Of a stretch of 36,294 nucleotides of DNA, positions 24,131 through 33,213 are shown in pieces (the stretch's first letter is position 1; the number at the start of each line of letters is the position of its first letter). Origin of the DNA: an uncultured bacterium. Its GTDB lineage: Bacteria; Actinomycetota; Actinomycetes; S36-B12; CAIYMF01. Position numbers and translations under genes: made by a program. The notes beneath the pieces were generated by a model. That model did not search any database, had not been told where the DNA came from, and was given only the letters and a program-made list of their open reading frames with translations. Location: positions 1 to 36,294 of the forward strand of contig CAIYMF010000050.1 of assembly GCA_903927265.1 (NCBI GenBank). The letters are read 5' to 3'.

Positions 24131-24511
24131 ATGACTGAGGCGAACGGCTGGCTGCACCGATTGCGGCATCGCTTCAGCGGCAACCTGCACGACATCGAAG
24201 CAGCGGAGTTGCGAGCCGACACCCTCGTGTCCGGTGCGACTCCGGTGGATCAGTGTTGTACCGGCGAGCGAGTGGTCATCAGCGGCACTGTGCGCTCAGT
24301 CACGCTTCCACCGCGCGACCAGATGCCGGCGTACGAGGCCGAGATCTACGACGGTTCGGGCTTCTTACGTGTGGTCTGGCTCGGAAGGCGGCGAATCGGC
24401 GGCGTGACTCCCGGACGCATGATCAGCCTCACCGGACGGGTGACTGAAAACGAAGGTCGGCCCACGATGTTTAATCCGCGCTACCAATTACGACCAGGGG
24501 TCGAGGGGTGA
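24131..24511 (+). CDS. OB-fold nucleic acid-binding domain protein
   Basis: A 126-residue single OB-fold protein: ERVVISGTVRSVTLPP, EAEIYDGSGFLRVVWLGRRRIGGVTPGRMISLTGRV and MFNPRYQL are the characteristic strands, similar to the RecG/RecJ-like OB family. It is the Rv2694c-type protein of the conserved block and probably binds single-stranded nucleic acid. It is translationally coupled to the DUF3159 gene (GTGA overlap). No functional data are known to me. Confidence 0.85.
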   Translation: MTEANGWLHRLRHRFSGNLHDIEAAELRADTLVSGATPVDQCCTGERVVISGTVRSVTLPPRDQMPAYEAEIYDGSGFLRVVWLGRRRIGGVTPGRMISLTGRVTENEGRPTMFNPRYQLRPGVEG

Positions 24512-25239
24512 GCAGTTCCGAACACGAGTCACCAAGTGAGCAGGAGCCCGTGACCGCGGGAGACATTCCGGCCGAGCGAGCCATGCTGGCCCGCGCCATC
24601 GGTGGCTGGCGAGGAATGATCGACTCGAGTTTGCCCGCCGCGGTCTTCCTCGTGGTGTACCTCGTAAGTGGCAGCAAGCTCACCACGGCCATTTGGGCCG
24701 CGGTGATTGTCGGAGCTGTGATCGCAGTGGTACGCCTCGTCCGCCGCGAGAGCCTGCAGCAAGTTGCTGCCGGATTCGCCGGTGTTGCAGTCTCCGCCTA
24801 CGTCGCGTCGCGAACCGGCCAAGCAGAGGATTACTACCTGCCCGGATTGCTGATCAACATTGTCTACGGGGTTGCGTTGTTGGTGTCGGTACTGGTGGGT
24901 TGGCCGCTCATCGGTGTCGTGATTGGAATGCTGACGGGCGAAGGAACCGCGTGGCGAACGAATCCTCCGGTGCGACGCGCGTATGCCGCGGCAACCTGGA
25001 TTTGGGTGGGCGTGTTCGGCCTCAGGCTCGCAGTGCAAGTACCGCTATACCTGTGGGCTCGCTCGGGCGCCAGCCAAGCGCTCGGTCCGCTCGGTATCGC
25101 CAAAATCGCGATGGGCTGGCCGCTCTATCTGTTGGCCGCGTATGTCACGTACCGCGTGCTTAAGCCCGCGCTCTCGAAGCACCGACTCGAAACCGCTGAC
25201 GAAGCACAGACTTCAGAAGCCGGTTCAGGGGGCGAGTAG
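24508..25239 (+). CDS. DUF3159 family membrane protein
   Basis: A 243-residue integral membrane protein with five or six hydrophobic helices, matching DUF3159: GGWRGMIDSSLPAAVFLVVYLVSG, then RESLQQVAAGFAGVAVSAYVA and the late GLRLAVQVPLYLWA and AKIAMGWPLYLLAAYVTYRVL. The function is unknown. A polar N-terminus of about 30 residues precedes the first helix. The start GTG 24508 overlaps the OB-fold stop. The last 15 bases overlap the convergent RCK gene. Confidence 0.86.
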   Translation: MSSSEHESPSEQEPVTAGDIPAERAMLARAIGGWRGMIDSSLPAAVFLVVYLVSGSKLTTAIWAAVIVGAVIAVVRLVRRESLQQVAAGFAGVAVSAYVASRTGQAEDYYLPGLLINIVYGVALLVSVLVGWPLIGVVIGMLTGEGTAWRTNPPVRRAYAAATWIWVGVFGLRLAVQVPLYLWARSGASQALGPLGIAKIAMGWPLYLLAAYVTYRVLKPALSKHRLETADEAQTSEAGSGGE

Positions 25240-25881
25240 TTCCTGCAACGCACCCTCTTGATCGGGCGCTGCCACAAAGAGCAACTCGTCACCGACTTCG
25301 AGGGTGTCATCGGCGGTCGGCGTGATGACGTGCGTATGGCGCAGAATCGCAACCAGCGCAGTATCGACGGGGAATGGCACATCGCCGACTCGACGACCGA
25401 CAACTTCGGAATCGGGCGGAAGCGTGAGCTCGACCAAGTTGGCTTCGCCCTGACGGAAGCTAAACAGCCGTACGAGGTCACCCACGGCGACGGCTTCTTC
25501 CACCAATGCCGAAATGATGCGCGGTGTTGACACTGCGACATCAACGCCCCACGACTCGTCGAACATCCACTCGTTCTTGGGGTGGTTAACTCGGGCAACA
25601 ACGCGGGGTACGCCGTATTCGGTCTTGGCCAGTAGCGAGATCACCAGGTTGACCTTGTCATCTCCGGTGGCGGCCACGACAACCTGACACGACGTGAGGT
25701 CAGCCTCGTCGAGAGCGGAGATTTCGCAGGCGTCGGCCAGCAATACCGCAGCGCCGGGAACGACATCAGGTTGGGAGAGCGCGGGGTCCTTGTCCATCAA
25801 CAAGACCTCGTGACCGTTGCTGAGCAGTTCCTGGGCGATCGATCGACCGACCTTGCCGGCGCCTGCGATGACAACCTTCAT
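25225..25881 (-). CDS. ceoC: TrkA/KtrA-type potassium regulator, second RCK protein
   Basis: A 218-residue RCK protein. The N-terminal Rossmann domain starts MKVVIAGAGKVGRSIAQELL with the nucleotide-binding GAGKVG and an acidic LMDKD at the end of strand 2. A TrkA_C domain follows from about 135 (VVGRRVGDVPFPVDTALVAILRH). These cytoplasmic rings bind NAD(H) or ATP and gate potassium transporters. ATG 25881 overlaps the upstream RCK stop by four bases. The pair corresponds in position to CeoB/CeoC (Rv2691/Rv2692) of M. tuberculosis. No TrkH/KtrB-type membrane subunit lies in the window. Confidence 0.85.
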   Translation of the reverse strand: MKVVIAGAGKVGRSIAQELLSNGHEVLLMDKDPALSQPDVVPGAAVLLADACEISALDEADLTSCQVVVAATGDDKVNLVISLLAKTEYGVPRVVARVNHPKNEWMFDESWGVDVAVSTPRIISALVEEAVAVGDLVRLFSFRQGEANLVELTLPPDSEVVGRRVGDVPFPVDTALVAILRHTHVITPTADDTLEVGDELLFVAAPDQEGALQELLAP

Positions 25882-26543
25882 CGGGCTCCTCCCGGGGGTG
25901 AGCCAAAGATCGATTCGACCTGCTCGCGATCGCCGACCCGGTACAACACGTGAACGAGGTCGTTTTCCTGCATCACCGTGGCATCGTCGGGGACGATCGC
26001 CTCGCCGTAGCGGGTGACGAATGCGATGCGCGAACCCGAGACATCGCCAAGAGTGCAGACCCGGCGACCGATCCAGGCGGGGTCGACGTGAACCTCAGCA
26101 ATAGCCAGTACTCCCGACGGATCACGCCATTCTTCAAGCGCGCCCGAGGGGAGGAGCCGGCGCATCATCTGCGAGGTAGTCCAGGCGACCGTGGCGACTG
26201 TCGGAATGCCCAGTCGTTCGTACACCTCGGCGCGTCGGGGGTCGTAGATGCGTGCCACGACGTTCTCGACTCCAAAAGTCTCGCGAGACACTCGGGCGGC
26301 GAGGATGTTGGAGTTGTCGCCACTGCTGACCGCGGCAAATGCATGTGCCCGCTCGATGCCCGCACGGATGAGAACGTCACGGTCGAAGCCGATTCCCTTG
26401 ACGGTGGTGCCGCGAAAGTCGTGGCCGAGTTTTCGGAAGGAATCCACGTCCATATCGACAACGGCGACGGAATGTCCCATTGCGTCGAGATCGTGTGCGA
26501 GAGCCGACCCAACACGGCCGCACCCCATGATCACGATGTGCAC
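25878..26543 (-). CDS. ceoB: TrkA/KtrA-type potassium regulator, first RCK protein
   Basis: A 221-residue RCK protein with the Rossmann motif GCGRVG near the start and VVDMD at strand 2, followed by a TrkA_C domain (WIGRRVCTLGDVSGSRIAFVTRYGEAIVP). GTG 26543 is preferred because GGGAGG lies 5 bases upstream; the ATG 12 bases earlier would sit on top of that ribosome site. It is the first gene of the RCK operon and is transcribed away from the KimA-like permease gene across a 94-base region that holds both promoters. It probably forms a hetero-octameric gating ring with the second protein. Confidence 0.85.
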   Translation of the reverse strand: MHIVIMGCGRVGSALAHDLDAMGHSVAVVDMDVDSFRKLGHDFRGTTVKGIGFDRDVLIRAGIERAHAFAAVSSGDNSNILAARVSRETFGVENVVARIYDPRRAEVYERLGIPTVATVAWTTSQMMRRLLPSGALEEWRDPSGVLAIAEVHVDPAWIGRRVCTLGDVSGSRIAFVTRYGEAIVPDDATVMQENDLVHVLYRVGDREQVESIFGSPPGGAR

Positions 26544-26583
26544 TGTTCCTCCCATCGCGAGCCCGGCGGATCCTCGACCTCCA

Positions 26584-26589
26584 ACGCTA
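26584..26589 (-). promoter_or_regulatory. -10 box TAGCGT for the RCK operon
   Basis: On the minus strand TAGCGT lies 40 bases before GTG 26543. It would give a leader of roughly 30 bases containing the GGGAGG ribosome site, in contrast to the leaderless gene on the other strand. Confidence 0.4.
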
Positions 26590-26625
26590 CACGCCCCGTT
26601 GCGCGAGGTTCAGGGGTCGGGGGCC

Positions 26626-26631
26626 TACGAT
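26626..26631 (+). promoter_or_regulatory. -10 box TACGAT, leaderless start of the KimA-like gene
   Basis: TACGAT is followed by six bases (CAATCT) and GTG 26638. The exact spacing, and the absence of a ribosome site, set the start of the permease at GTG 26638. Confidence 0.6.
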
Positions 26632-26637
26632 CAATCT

Positions 26638-28695
26638 GTGTCGCTGATGGACTCTGTGAAGCGCCTGATGGTCGGCAGCGCCAAGCGCAGCGATCGCATG
26701 GGCGAGACGCTGCTGCCCAAGTGGCTGGCTCTGCCCATCTTTGCCTCCGATGCACTTTCATCCAACGCCTACTCGACGCAGGAAATCCTGCTCGTGTTGT
26801 CGCTGGGTGGATTTGCGTTTTACGCGTTCGCGCCGTGGGTGGCACTGGCCGTCATCCTCGTGTTCTTCGTGGTCGTGGCGTCGTATCGCCAAAACGTGCA
26901 TGCCTACCCTTCGGGTGGTGGCGACTACGAAGTAGTGTCGACCAATCTCGGCCCGAGGGCGGGGGTGTTCGTCGCAAGCGCACTGCTGGTCGACTACGTG
27001 CTCACGGTTGCCGTGTCCGTCTCGTCGGCCGTCGCCAACATTGCGTCGGCGATCCCCACCGTGCATGACCACAGCACAACTGTGGCTGTAGTCATCGTGA
27101 TTCTGTTGACACTCGTCAACCTGCGTGGTGTGCGCGAAAGCGGCAGTGCTTTCGCGATTCCGGTGTACGGATTCATGATCGGCGTTTACGCCATGACCGC
27201 GCTCGCGCTGGTCAAGACCTTCACTGGCCAAGTGATGGAAGCCGAAAGTGCCGGTTGGACGATCAATCCGGAGGCGACCTTCACAGGAATGGCTCTCGTG
27301 TTCCTCGTGGCCAGGGCTTTCTCGAGCGGTACTACCGCCCTGACCGGTATCGAGGCGATCAGTAACGGCGTACCTGCGTTCAAGGAACCCAAGTCGAAGA
27401 ACGCAGCTACGACCCTGCTCATGCTCGGTGTCATCGCCACGACAATGTTCGCGTCGATTACTTGGCTGGCGCTGCGCACTGGCGTCAAGGTGACTGAAAA
27501 CGATGCGGACCTCATTGGCCTGCCACCAGGGCAACCTCAGAAAACGGTGATTGCGCAGGTAGCAGATGCGGTGTTCGCCGATTTCCGTTTCGGCTTCTTC
27601 TTCTTGACCGTGGCAACCGCGTTGATTCTGGCCCTGGCAGCCAACACTGCGTTCAACGGATTCCCGGTGCTGGGTTCAGTGTTGGCGCGCGACGGTTACT
27701 TGCCACGTCAGTTGCACACGCGTGGTGATCGATTGGCATTCAGCAATGGGATTTTGGTGCTGGCACTTGCCGCCATCATCTTGATCGTCGTGTATCAAGC
27801 GGAGGTCTCGGGGCTGATTCAGCTCTACATCATTGGAGTCTTCGTCTCATTTACGCTCAGCCAGCTCGGCATGATCCGACACTGGACCCGCCATTTACTC
27901 TCGACCGTCGATCGTGGTGAGCGAGCAAAGATGATGCGCAGCCGCGTCATCAACGCCATCGGATTCATCATGACCGGCTCTGTGTTGATCATCGTGCTGC
28001 TGACGAAGTTCACCAAGGGTGCGTGGATCGTTTGTGTGGCAATGCCGTTGCTGTACCTGCTGATGCGAGCGATTCACCACCACTACGAACGTGTCGCGAG
28101 TGAACTGACCCCTGACGAGAACGAGGTCATGGCGCTTCCGAGTCGGGTGCACGCCATTGTGCTGGTGTCAAAGATTCACAAGCCGACGTTGCGCGCATTG
28201 TCGTACGCCCGAGCTACTCGACCCACTGTGCTCGAAGCGGTCACCGTGAATGTTGATACCGAATCGACGGATCGATTGATTGAAGAGTGGGACGCCAGGA
28301 ATATCCCGGTGGCACTCAAAGTGCTCGACTCGCCGTACCGCGAAATTACTCGACCCATCGTTGAGTACGTGCGAGGTATCCGTCGTGAAAGTCCACGTGA
28401 CCTCGTCACGGTGTACGTACCCGAATACGTCGTGGGTCGCTGGTGGGAGCACCTGCTTCACAACCAGAGTGCACTGCGGTTAAAGGCACGTCTGCTGTTC
28501 AGCCCAGGAGTGATGATGGTGTCCGTGCCGTGGCAACTTGAATCAAGTGAACGAGCGGCAGAGAAGCCGCTGTCGCAAGGACCAGGCGCCACGCGCCGTG
28601 GTGAACCGGTGGCAGCAGTGGCCGAAGCCACGGTGGGTGCTGAATTTGACGCGCCCACTGCGTCAGCGGCCACTGAGCCCGGTCGCACTCCGTGA
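26638..28695 (+). CDS. APC-superfamily permease, KimA-like potassium transporter
   Basis: A 685-residue membrane protein with 12 hydrophobic segments up to about residue 480 and a cytoplasmic C-terminal domain of about 200 residues. Databases usually call it an amino acid permease, but the sequence follows Bacillus KimA closely: FASDALSSNAYSTQEIL near 35-50 (D38, Y45), SYRQNVHAYPSGGGDY, LLVDYVLTVAVS (D119) and ALTGIEAISN (E239). From memory these correspond to residues implicated in K+ or proton binding in KimA. Potassium-proton symport is therefore more likely than amino acid uptake. The neighbouring divergent RCK genes fit. The last 40 residues are Ala/Thr/Glu-rich and probably disordered. 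The stop overlaps the next start (GTGA). Confidence 0.85.
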   Translation: MSLMDSVKRLMVGSAKRSDRMGETLLPKWLALPIFASDALSSNAYSTQEILLVLSLGGFAFYAFAPWVALAVILVFFVVVASYRQNVHAYPSGGGDYEVVSTNLGPRAGVFVASALLVDYVLTVAVSVSSAVANIASAIPTVHDHSTTVAVVIVILLTLVNLRGVRESGSAFAIPVYGFMIGVYAMTALALVKTFTGQVMEAESAGWTINPEATFTGMALVFLVARAFSSGTTALTGIEAISNGVPAFKEPKSKNAATTLLMLGVIATTMFASITWLALRTGVKVTENDADLIGLPPGQPQKTVIAQVADAVFADFRFGFFFLTVATALILALAANTAFNGFPVLGSVLARDGYLPRQLHTRGDRLAFSNGILVLALAAIILIVVYQAEVSGLIQLYIIGVFVSFTLSQLGMIRHWTRHLLSTVDRGERAKMMRSRVINAIGFIMTGSVLIIVLLTKFTKGAWIVCVAMPLLYLLMRAIHHHYERVASELTPDENEVMALPSRVHAIVLVSKIHKPTLRALSYARATRPTVLEAVTVNVDTESTDRLIEEWDARNIPVALKVLDSPYREITRPIVEYVRGIRRESPRDLVTVYVPEYVVGRWWEHLLHNQSALRLKARLLFSPGVMMVSVPWQLESSERAAEKPLSQGPGATRRGEPVAAVAEATVGAEFDAPTASAATEPGRTP

Positions 28696-29972
28696 CCGCG
28701 CAGCACGATGCTGCAGCAAGTCCAGTTGTCGGCGACCGATTTGAAGTCGAAGTCGGTGCAGTGGCACACGGTGGTCACTGTGTCGCCCGACACAACGGCC
28801 AGGTGATTTTCGTTCGTCACTCACTGCCCGGTGAGCGAGTCGTCGTCGAGGTGACTTCCGTGGGGTCGGGACGGCGGTTCCTCTTAGCTGATGCGGTCGA
28901 GGTGCTCGCCGCGTCGCCCGATCGACGTGAGCCTCCCTGCCCCTATTCGGGACCGGGTGGGTGTGGCGGGTGCGATTGGCAGCACGTCACCCCTCAGGCG
29001 CAGCGACACATGAAGTCGCAGGTGGTCGCCGAAGCGATGTTGCGTCAAGGAGGACTCGACCTCGCCGTCGATGTCGAGTCGGTGGTCGGCGATCACGACG
29101 GACTTGGCTGGCGAACCCGAGTGACGTACTCGGTCGACTCTGACGGAAACGCGGGGCTGCTGCGTCACCACAGCCACGATGTGGTTCCGATCGAACGCTG
29201 CCTGTTGGTCACTGATGCGGTCGACGCAGCCGATGTCACGCGACGACGCTGGCCGAAGGCTCGCTCGGTTTCGGTTGTCTCAACGTCGACGGGGGAGTCG
29301 GCCGTCACCGTTGAGCCGATGCCACCCGCACCCACCGATCGCGCGCGCCTGCTCGATGGCATTCCCGAATCAGTTGCCGTGGTGGGAGTGCGGGGCACGG
29401 GCCGGTTACACGAGTCGGTGGCGGGTACGGAGTACACGGTTGCCGCCGGGAGTTTCTGGCAGGTGCATCCGGGAGCTCCGGAACTGTTGACGCGTGCGGT
29501 CATGGAAGCACTCGAGCCTCGCCCCGGAGATCACGTGGTTGATCTGTACTCGGGAGTTGGCTTGTTTGCCGTGGCACTCGCCGACGTGGTGGGGGTAGGG
29601 GGGCGGGTTGAGGCGGTGGAGTCTGATCCGGCTGCGTGCGCCGCTGCTCGACGTACCTCACACGCCCGGCCGAACGTCCTGATTCATGAAGACAAGGCCG
29701 ATCACTGGCTCGCGGCGAGATCGATACGACGGTGCGATCTCGTGGTGCTCGATCCACCCGAATCTGGGGCTGGACCGAAGGTTCTTGAGCGGATTGTGCG
29801 CCTCTCGCCGCGTCGGATTGCCTACGTCTCGTGCGGACCTGCGTCGCTGGGGCGTGACGTGCGGCTCCTGTCAAATCTGGGCTGGACGCTCACGTCGCTG
29901 CGTGCCTTCGACATGTTCCCGACAACGCACCACGTCGAGTGTCTTGCGACGTTTGTCCCGCACCACGACTAA
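28692..29972 (+). CDS. TRAM-domain class I SAM-dependent RNA m5U methyltransferase
   Basis: A 426-residue enzyme of the TrmA/RumA (RlmCD) class. An N-terminal TRAM domain (about 12-70) binds RNA. Four cysteines (C83, C91, C94 and C170) would hold a [4Fe-4S] cluster. The SAM site is VVDLYSGVGLFAVALA and VLDPPESG. The catalytic nucleophile is C381 in YVSCGP and the general base E416 in HHVECLATF. It probably makes 5-methyluridine in rRNA or tRNA. It is translationally coupled to the KimA-like gene, as Rv2689c is to Rv2690c. Target specificity cannot be read from the sequence. Confidence 0.9.
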   Translation: MTAQHDAAASPVVGDRFEVEVGAVAHGGHCVARHNGQVIFVRHSLPGERVVVEVTSVGSGRRFLLADAVEVLAASPDRREPPCPYSGPGGCGGCDWQHVTPQAQRHMKSQVVAEAMLRQGGLDLAVDVESVVGDHDGLGWRTRVTYSVDSDGNAGLLRHHSHDVVPIERCLLVTDAVDAADVTRRRWPKARSVSVVSTSTGESAVTVEPMPPAPTDRARLLDGIPESVAVVGVRGTGRLHESVAGTEYTVAAGSFWQVHPGAPELLTRAVMEALEPRPGDHVVDLYSGVGLFAVALADVVGVGGRVEAVESDPAACAAARRTSHARPNVLIHEDKADHWLAARSIRRCDLVVLDPPESGAGPKVLERIVRLSPRRIAYVSCGPASLGRDVRLLSNLGWTLTSLRAFDMFPTTHHVECLATFVPHHD

Positions 29973-29983
29973 CTCTCGGATGG

Positions 29984-30011
29984 TAGGCTCAGGTATCTTG
30001 ATATCGAGATA
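29984..30011 (+). promoter_or_regulatory. Aconitase promoter with overlapping MarR-type palindrome
   Basis: TAGGCT (29984-29989) is a good -10 box. The 18-base near-palindrome TATCTTGATATCGAGATA (29994-30011) has eight of nine pairs matched and covers the predicted transcription start. Such a site over +1 suggests repression. MarR-family regulators bind palindromes of this size and AT-rich style, and TamR is reported to act at aconitase promoters in Streptomyces. No regulator gene is next to it. Confidence 0.55.
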
Positions 30012-30041
30012 GTTATGGCGTCTGGGCCCGGTGGAGGAGTC

Positions 30042-32711
30042 ATGGTGAGCGTTAATTCATTCGGAGCGAAGGGCACTCTCGAGGTCGGAGGGCGCGAGTA
30101 CGAGGTGTTCCGCACCGCTGCGGTCGAAGGCTCGCAACGTCTGCCGTACACACACCGCGTGTTGCTCGAAAACCTCCTACGCACCGAGGATGGTGCCAAC
30201 GTCACGGCCGAGCAGATTCGCACGCTCGGATCGTGGGATCCTGCTGCTGACCCGACCGACGAAATCCAGTTCACGCCCGCACGCGTCATCATGCAGGACT
30301 TCACCGGAGTTCCCTGTGTTGTCGACCTCGCCACGATGCGCGAGGCAATGCGCGACCTCGGTGGCGATCCCTCGAAGATCAATCCGCTGGCCCCTGCCGA
30401 ACTGGTCATCGATCACTCGGTGATTGCCGACTTCTTCGGTACCGGTGACGCGCTCACGCGCAACGTTGACCTTGAATACGAGCGCAATCGTGAGCGCTAC
30501 CAGTTCCTGCGTTGGGGTCAAAGCGCGTTCGACGAGTTCACCGTGGTGCCACCCGGAACCGGCATCGTGCATCAGGTCAACATTGAGCGCCTCGCTCGCG
30601 TGGTGATGGTGCGCGAGGTCGACGGTGTGACCCGCGCGTACCCCGACACCTGCGTGGGCACCGACTCGCACACCACGATGGTCAACGGACTTGGTGTACT
30701 GGGTTGGGGCGTCGGCGGCATTGAAGCCGAAGCGGCCATGCTGGGTCAGCCCGTGTCGATGCTCATTCCTCGAGTCGTTGGATTCAAGCTCACCGGGCAG
30801 TTGCCTGCTGGCACCACCGCAACTGACCTGGTTCTCACTATTACCGAGCAGTTGCGTCAACACGGTGTCGTGGGCAAATTTGTCGAGTTCTATGGCGATG
30901 GCGTCACCGCAGTTCCGCTTGCAAACCGAGCAACCATCGGCAACATGAGCCCCGAATATGGCTCGACCGTTGCCATCTTCCCGATCGACGACGAAACGCT
31001 TGCCTACCTACGACTCACCGGTCGCAGTGACGAACAGGTGGCCTTGGTTGAGGCGTATGCCCGCGAGCAAGGACTCTGGCACGATCCATCGCATGAGCCG
31101 GTCTACTCCGAGTACCTCGAACTCGACCTGTCGACCGTGGTGCCTTCAATCGCCGGACCAAAGCGCCCGCAAGATCGCGTGATTCTGAGCGAAGCGAAGT
31201 CAGCATTCCAGAAGTCACTCACCAGTTACACGAGCGGCCCCAGTGCTACGGCGGTTGCTGATCTTGACGGCCAGCAGGTGACGATCGGTCATGGCGCCGT
31301 GGTGATTGCCGCCATCACGTCGTGCACCAACACCTCGAACCCTTCGGTGATGATGGCGGCTGGTTTGCTTGCGAAGAAGGCGGTCGAGCGCGGACTCACC
31401 CGTGCGCCGTGGGTCAAGACAACGCTGGCTCCCGGTTCTCAGGTCGTGAGCGATTACTACGACCGCGCCGGCCTCACCCCGTATCTCGACACGCTCGGTT
31501 TCGACGTCGTCGGTTACGGCTGCACCACGTGTATCGGAAACAGCGGCCCGCTGTTGGTGCCGGTGAGTGCTGCAGTGAACGAGGCCGATCTCGCTGTCAC
31601 GGCGGTGCTCTCGGGTAACCGAAACTTCGAAGGTCGCATCAATCCCGATATCAAGATGAACTACTTGGCATCGCCGCCGCTGGTGGTTGCCTACGCAATC
31701 GCGGGCAGCATGGACATCGACATCACCACTGAGCCGCTCGGAATCGGCAGTGATGGTGAGCCGGTCTACCTTGCCGACGTCTGGCCGTCGGCAGCGGAGG
31801 TTCAGGCGGTGATCGATTCGTCTATCGACGCTGACATGTTCCGTGATCGGTATGCCGACGTGTTCGCCGGTGATGAGCGGTGGCAGTCGCTGCAAACTCC
31901 CACAGGTGACACTTTCGAGTGGGATCCCCAATCGACCTATGTGCGCAAGCCTCCGTACTTCGACGGAATTCAGCGTGAACCCTCGCCCGTGCGTGACATC
32001 ACGAGCGCGCGAGTACTGGCTCGTCTCGGCGACTCAGTGACGACCGACCACATCTCGCCGGCGGGTTCGATCAAGGCTGATTCCCCTGCGGGCACGTACC
32101 TGCAGGAGCACGGTGTCGACCGCGCTGACTTCAACTCCTACGGATCGCGTCGCGGAAACCACGAAGTGATGATTCGCGGCACGTTTGCCAACATCCGGTT
32201 GCGCAACCGTCTGTTGCACGATGTTGAGGGCGGATACACGGTCGACTTCATGACGAACGACCACGACCAAGTCACGATCTACGACGGTTCGATGGGGTAC
32301 CAAGAGCACCACGTACCCCTCATCATCTTGGCCGGTGCCGAATACGGCTCGGGTTCCTCGCGTGACTGGGCGGCCAAGGGTACGGCCCTACTCGGCGTCA
32401 AAGCGGTCATCGCCGAAAGTTACGAGCGCATTCACCGTTCGAATCTGATCGGTATGGGCGTTCTGCCCTTGCAGTACCAGCCGGGTCAGACGGCGCGTTC
32501 CCTCGGCCTGTCGGGTGAAGAAGTATTCACTATTCGCGGCATTGAGGCGCTCAATGACGGGGTGACCCCGCGCGATGTGCTGGTCGAAGCGGTCAAGGCC
32601 GAAGGCACCACTATCGAGTTCACCGCACTGGTGCGCATCGATACTCCAGGTGAGGCCGACTACTTCCGTAACGGTGGAATCCTGCCTTACGTCCTGCGGT
32701 CGTTGCTGTAG
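30042..32711 (+). CDS. acnA: Aconitate hydratase A
   Basis: An 889-residue monomeric aconitase that interconverts citrate and isocitrate in the TCA cycle. The three [4Fe-4S] ligands are visible: C428 in [10 protein letters not shown], and C494 and C497 in [12 protein letters not shown]. The swivelling C-terminal domain carries [15 protein letters not shown]. The length is normal for AcnA. ATG 30042 lies 3-4 bases after GGAGGAG; the adjacent GTG 30045 has slightly better spacing and could be the real start. An ATG at 30015 is less likely. It has its own promoter after the methyltransferase gene, with an operator-like palindrome. Confidence 0.95.
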   Translation: MVSVNSFGAKGTLEVGGREYEVFRTAAVEGSQRLPYTHRVLLENLLRTEDGANVTAEQIRTLGSWDPAADPTDEIQFTPARVIMQDFTGVPCVVDLATMREAMRDLGGDPSKINPLAPAELVIDHSVIADFFGTGDALTRNVDLEYERNRERYQFLRWGQSAFDEFTVVPPGTGIVHQVNIERLARVVMVREVDGVTRAYPDTCVGTDSHTTMVNGLGVLGWGVGGIEAEAAMLGQPVSMLIPRVVGFKLTGQLPAGTTATDLVLTITEQLRQHGVVGKFVEFYGDGVTAVPLANRATIGNMSPEYGSTVAIFPIDDETLAYLRLTGRSDEQVALVEAYAREQGLWHDPSHEPVYSEYLELDLSTVVPSIAGPKRPQDRVILSEAKSAFQKSLTSYTSGPSATAVADLDGQQVTIGHGAVVIAAITSCTNTSNPSVMMAAGLLAKKAVERGLTRAPWVKTTLAPGSQVVSDYYDRAGLTPYLDTLGFDVVGYGCTTCIGNSGPLLVPVSAAVNEADLAVTAVLSGNRNFEGRINPDIKMNYLASPPLVVAYAIAGSMDIDITTEPLGIGSDGEPVYLADVWPSAAEVQAVIDSSIDADMFRDRYADVFAGDERWQSLQTPTGDTFEWDPQSTYVRKPPYFDGIQREPSPVRDITSARVLARLGDSVTTDHISPAGSIKADSPAGTYLQEHGVDRADFNSYGSRRGNHEVMIRGTFANIRLRNRLLHDVEGGYTVDFMTNDHDQVTIYDGSMGYQEHHVPLIILAGAEYGSGSSRDWAAKGTALLGVKAVIAESYERIHRSNLIGMGVLPLQYQPGQTARSLGLSGEEVFTIRGIEALNDGVTPRDVLVEAVKAEGTTIEFTALVRIDTPGEADYFRNGGILPYVLRSLL

Positions 32712-32714
32712 TCG

Positions 32715-33080
32715 ATGGGAGCAGTACCCACGGGTTGGCCGCGCGACCTTGAGGCACCCGAATCGCCTCGGTTCGCAGAAGCCGTGGTGCCGTGGCTGCT
32801 CGACCGTTGTCCCCCTGAGTACCGCTCGCATGATGTCTTGAGACGTCATCCGCGCGCACTGTCGAGGCTTGCCGTCCACCACAGTCAAGCGACCCTTGAT
32901 GGGGCGCGCGCAGCCTATGCCAACGCCCGGCGTGAACTTGCCGACGCACTGCCACCGGAGTCCCTAGTGGAAGTCCTCGCTGCCCTCGAATCTGAAGGGG
33001 CACGCATTGCATCGACACTGCGTGAGGTACAGCTTGTCGATGAGGCGGTTGCCGGCACGCGTTGGAATCCCCGGCTCTAG
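32715..33080 (+). CDS. Hypothetical protein after aconitase
   Basis: A 121-residue protein that begins three bases after the aconitase stop with no clear ribosome site, so translation probably depends on readthrough coupling. It is Ala/Arg/Glu-rich and mostly alpha-helical in pattern, with a long helix around 55-105. It contains one Cys and no metal motif, signal peptide or membrane segment. The segment RFAEAVVPWLLDRCPPEYRSHDVLRRHPRALSRLA looks folded rather than random. I do not recognise a family. Codon third-position GC matches its neighbours, supporting a real gene. Confidence 0.65.
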   Translation: MGAVPTGWPRDLEAPESPRFAEAVVPWLLDRCPPEYRSHDVLRRHPRALSRLAVHHSQATLDGARAAYANARRELADALPPESLVEVLAALESEGARIASTLREVQLVDEAVAGTRWNPRL

Positions 33081-33122
33081 AGGGGCTCTGAGAGCGCGTA
33101 ACACACCCCATTTTTCTTCTCG

Positions 33123-33185
33123 CGCGATTCCTACGTCTATACACCTCACAAGGCACCAAAAACCTGCATCAACGTAGGAATCGCG
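33123..33185. terminator. Perfect 14-bp inverted repeat between acnA operon and xylulokinase
   Basis: CGCGATTCCTACGT (33123-33136) and ACGTAGGAATCGCG (33172-33185) are perfect arms with a 35-base spacer. A T-rich TTTTTCTTCT lies just before the left arm. The left arm starts 43 bases after the hypothetical-gene stop and the right arm ends 22 bases before the xylulokinase -10 box, so the element could end the acnA operon, regulate xylulokinase, or both. Confidence 0.5.
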
Positions 33186-33207
33186 GGGGTGGGGGAGGCG
33201 CGTCGTC

Positions 33208-33213
33208 TACGGT
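33208..33213 (+). promoter_or_regulatory. -10 box TACGGT, leaderless start of xylulokinase
   Basis: TACGGT is followed by six bases (GTGGCC) and ATG 33220. The in-frame GTG at 33214 would lie upstream of the predicted transcription start, so ATG 33220 is taken as the start. Confidence 0.55.

Noticed and set aside
25950-27068. Plus-strand open frame of 372 codons across the RCK and permease genes
   Set aside because: It runs antisense through the first RCK gene and out of frame into the permease. No recognisable motif or ribosome site; both overlapped genes are well supported.
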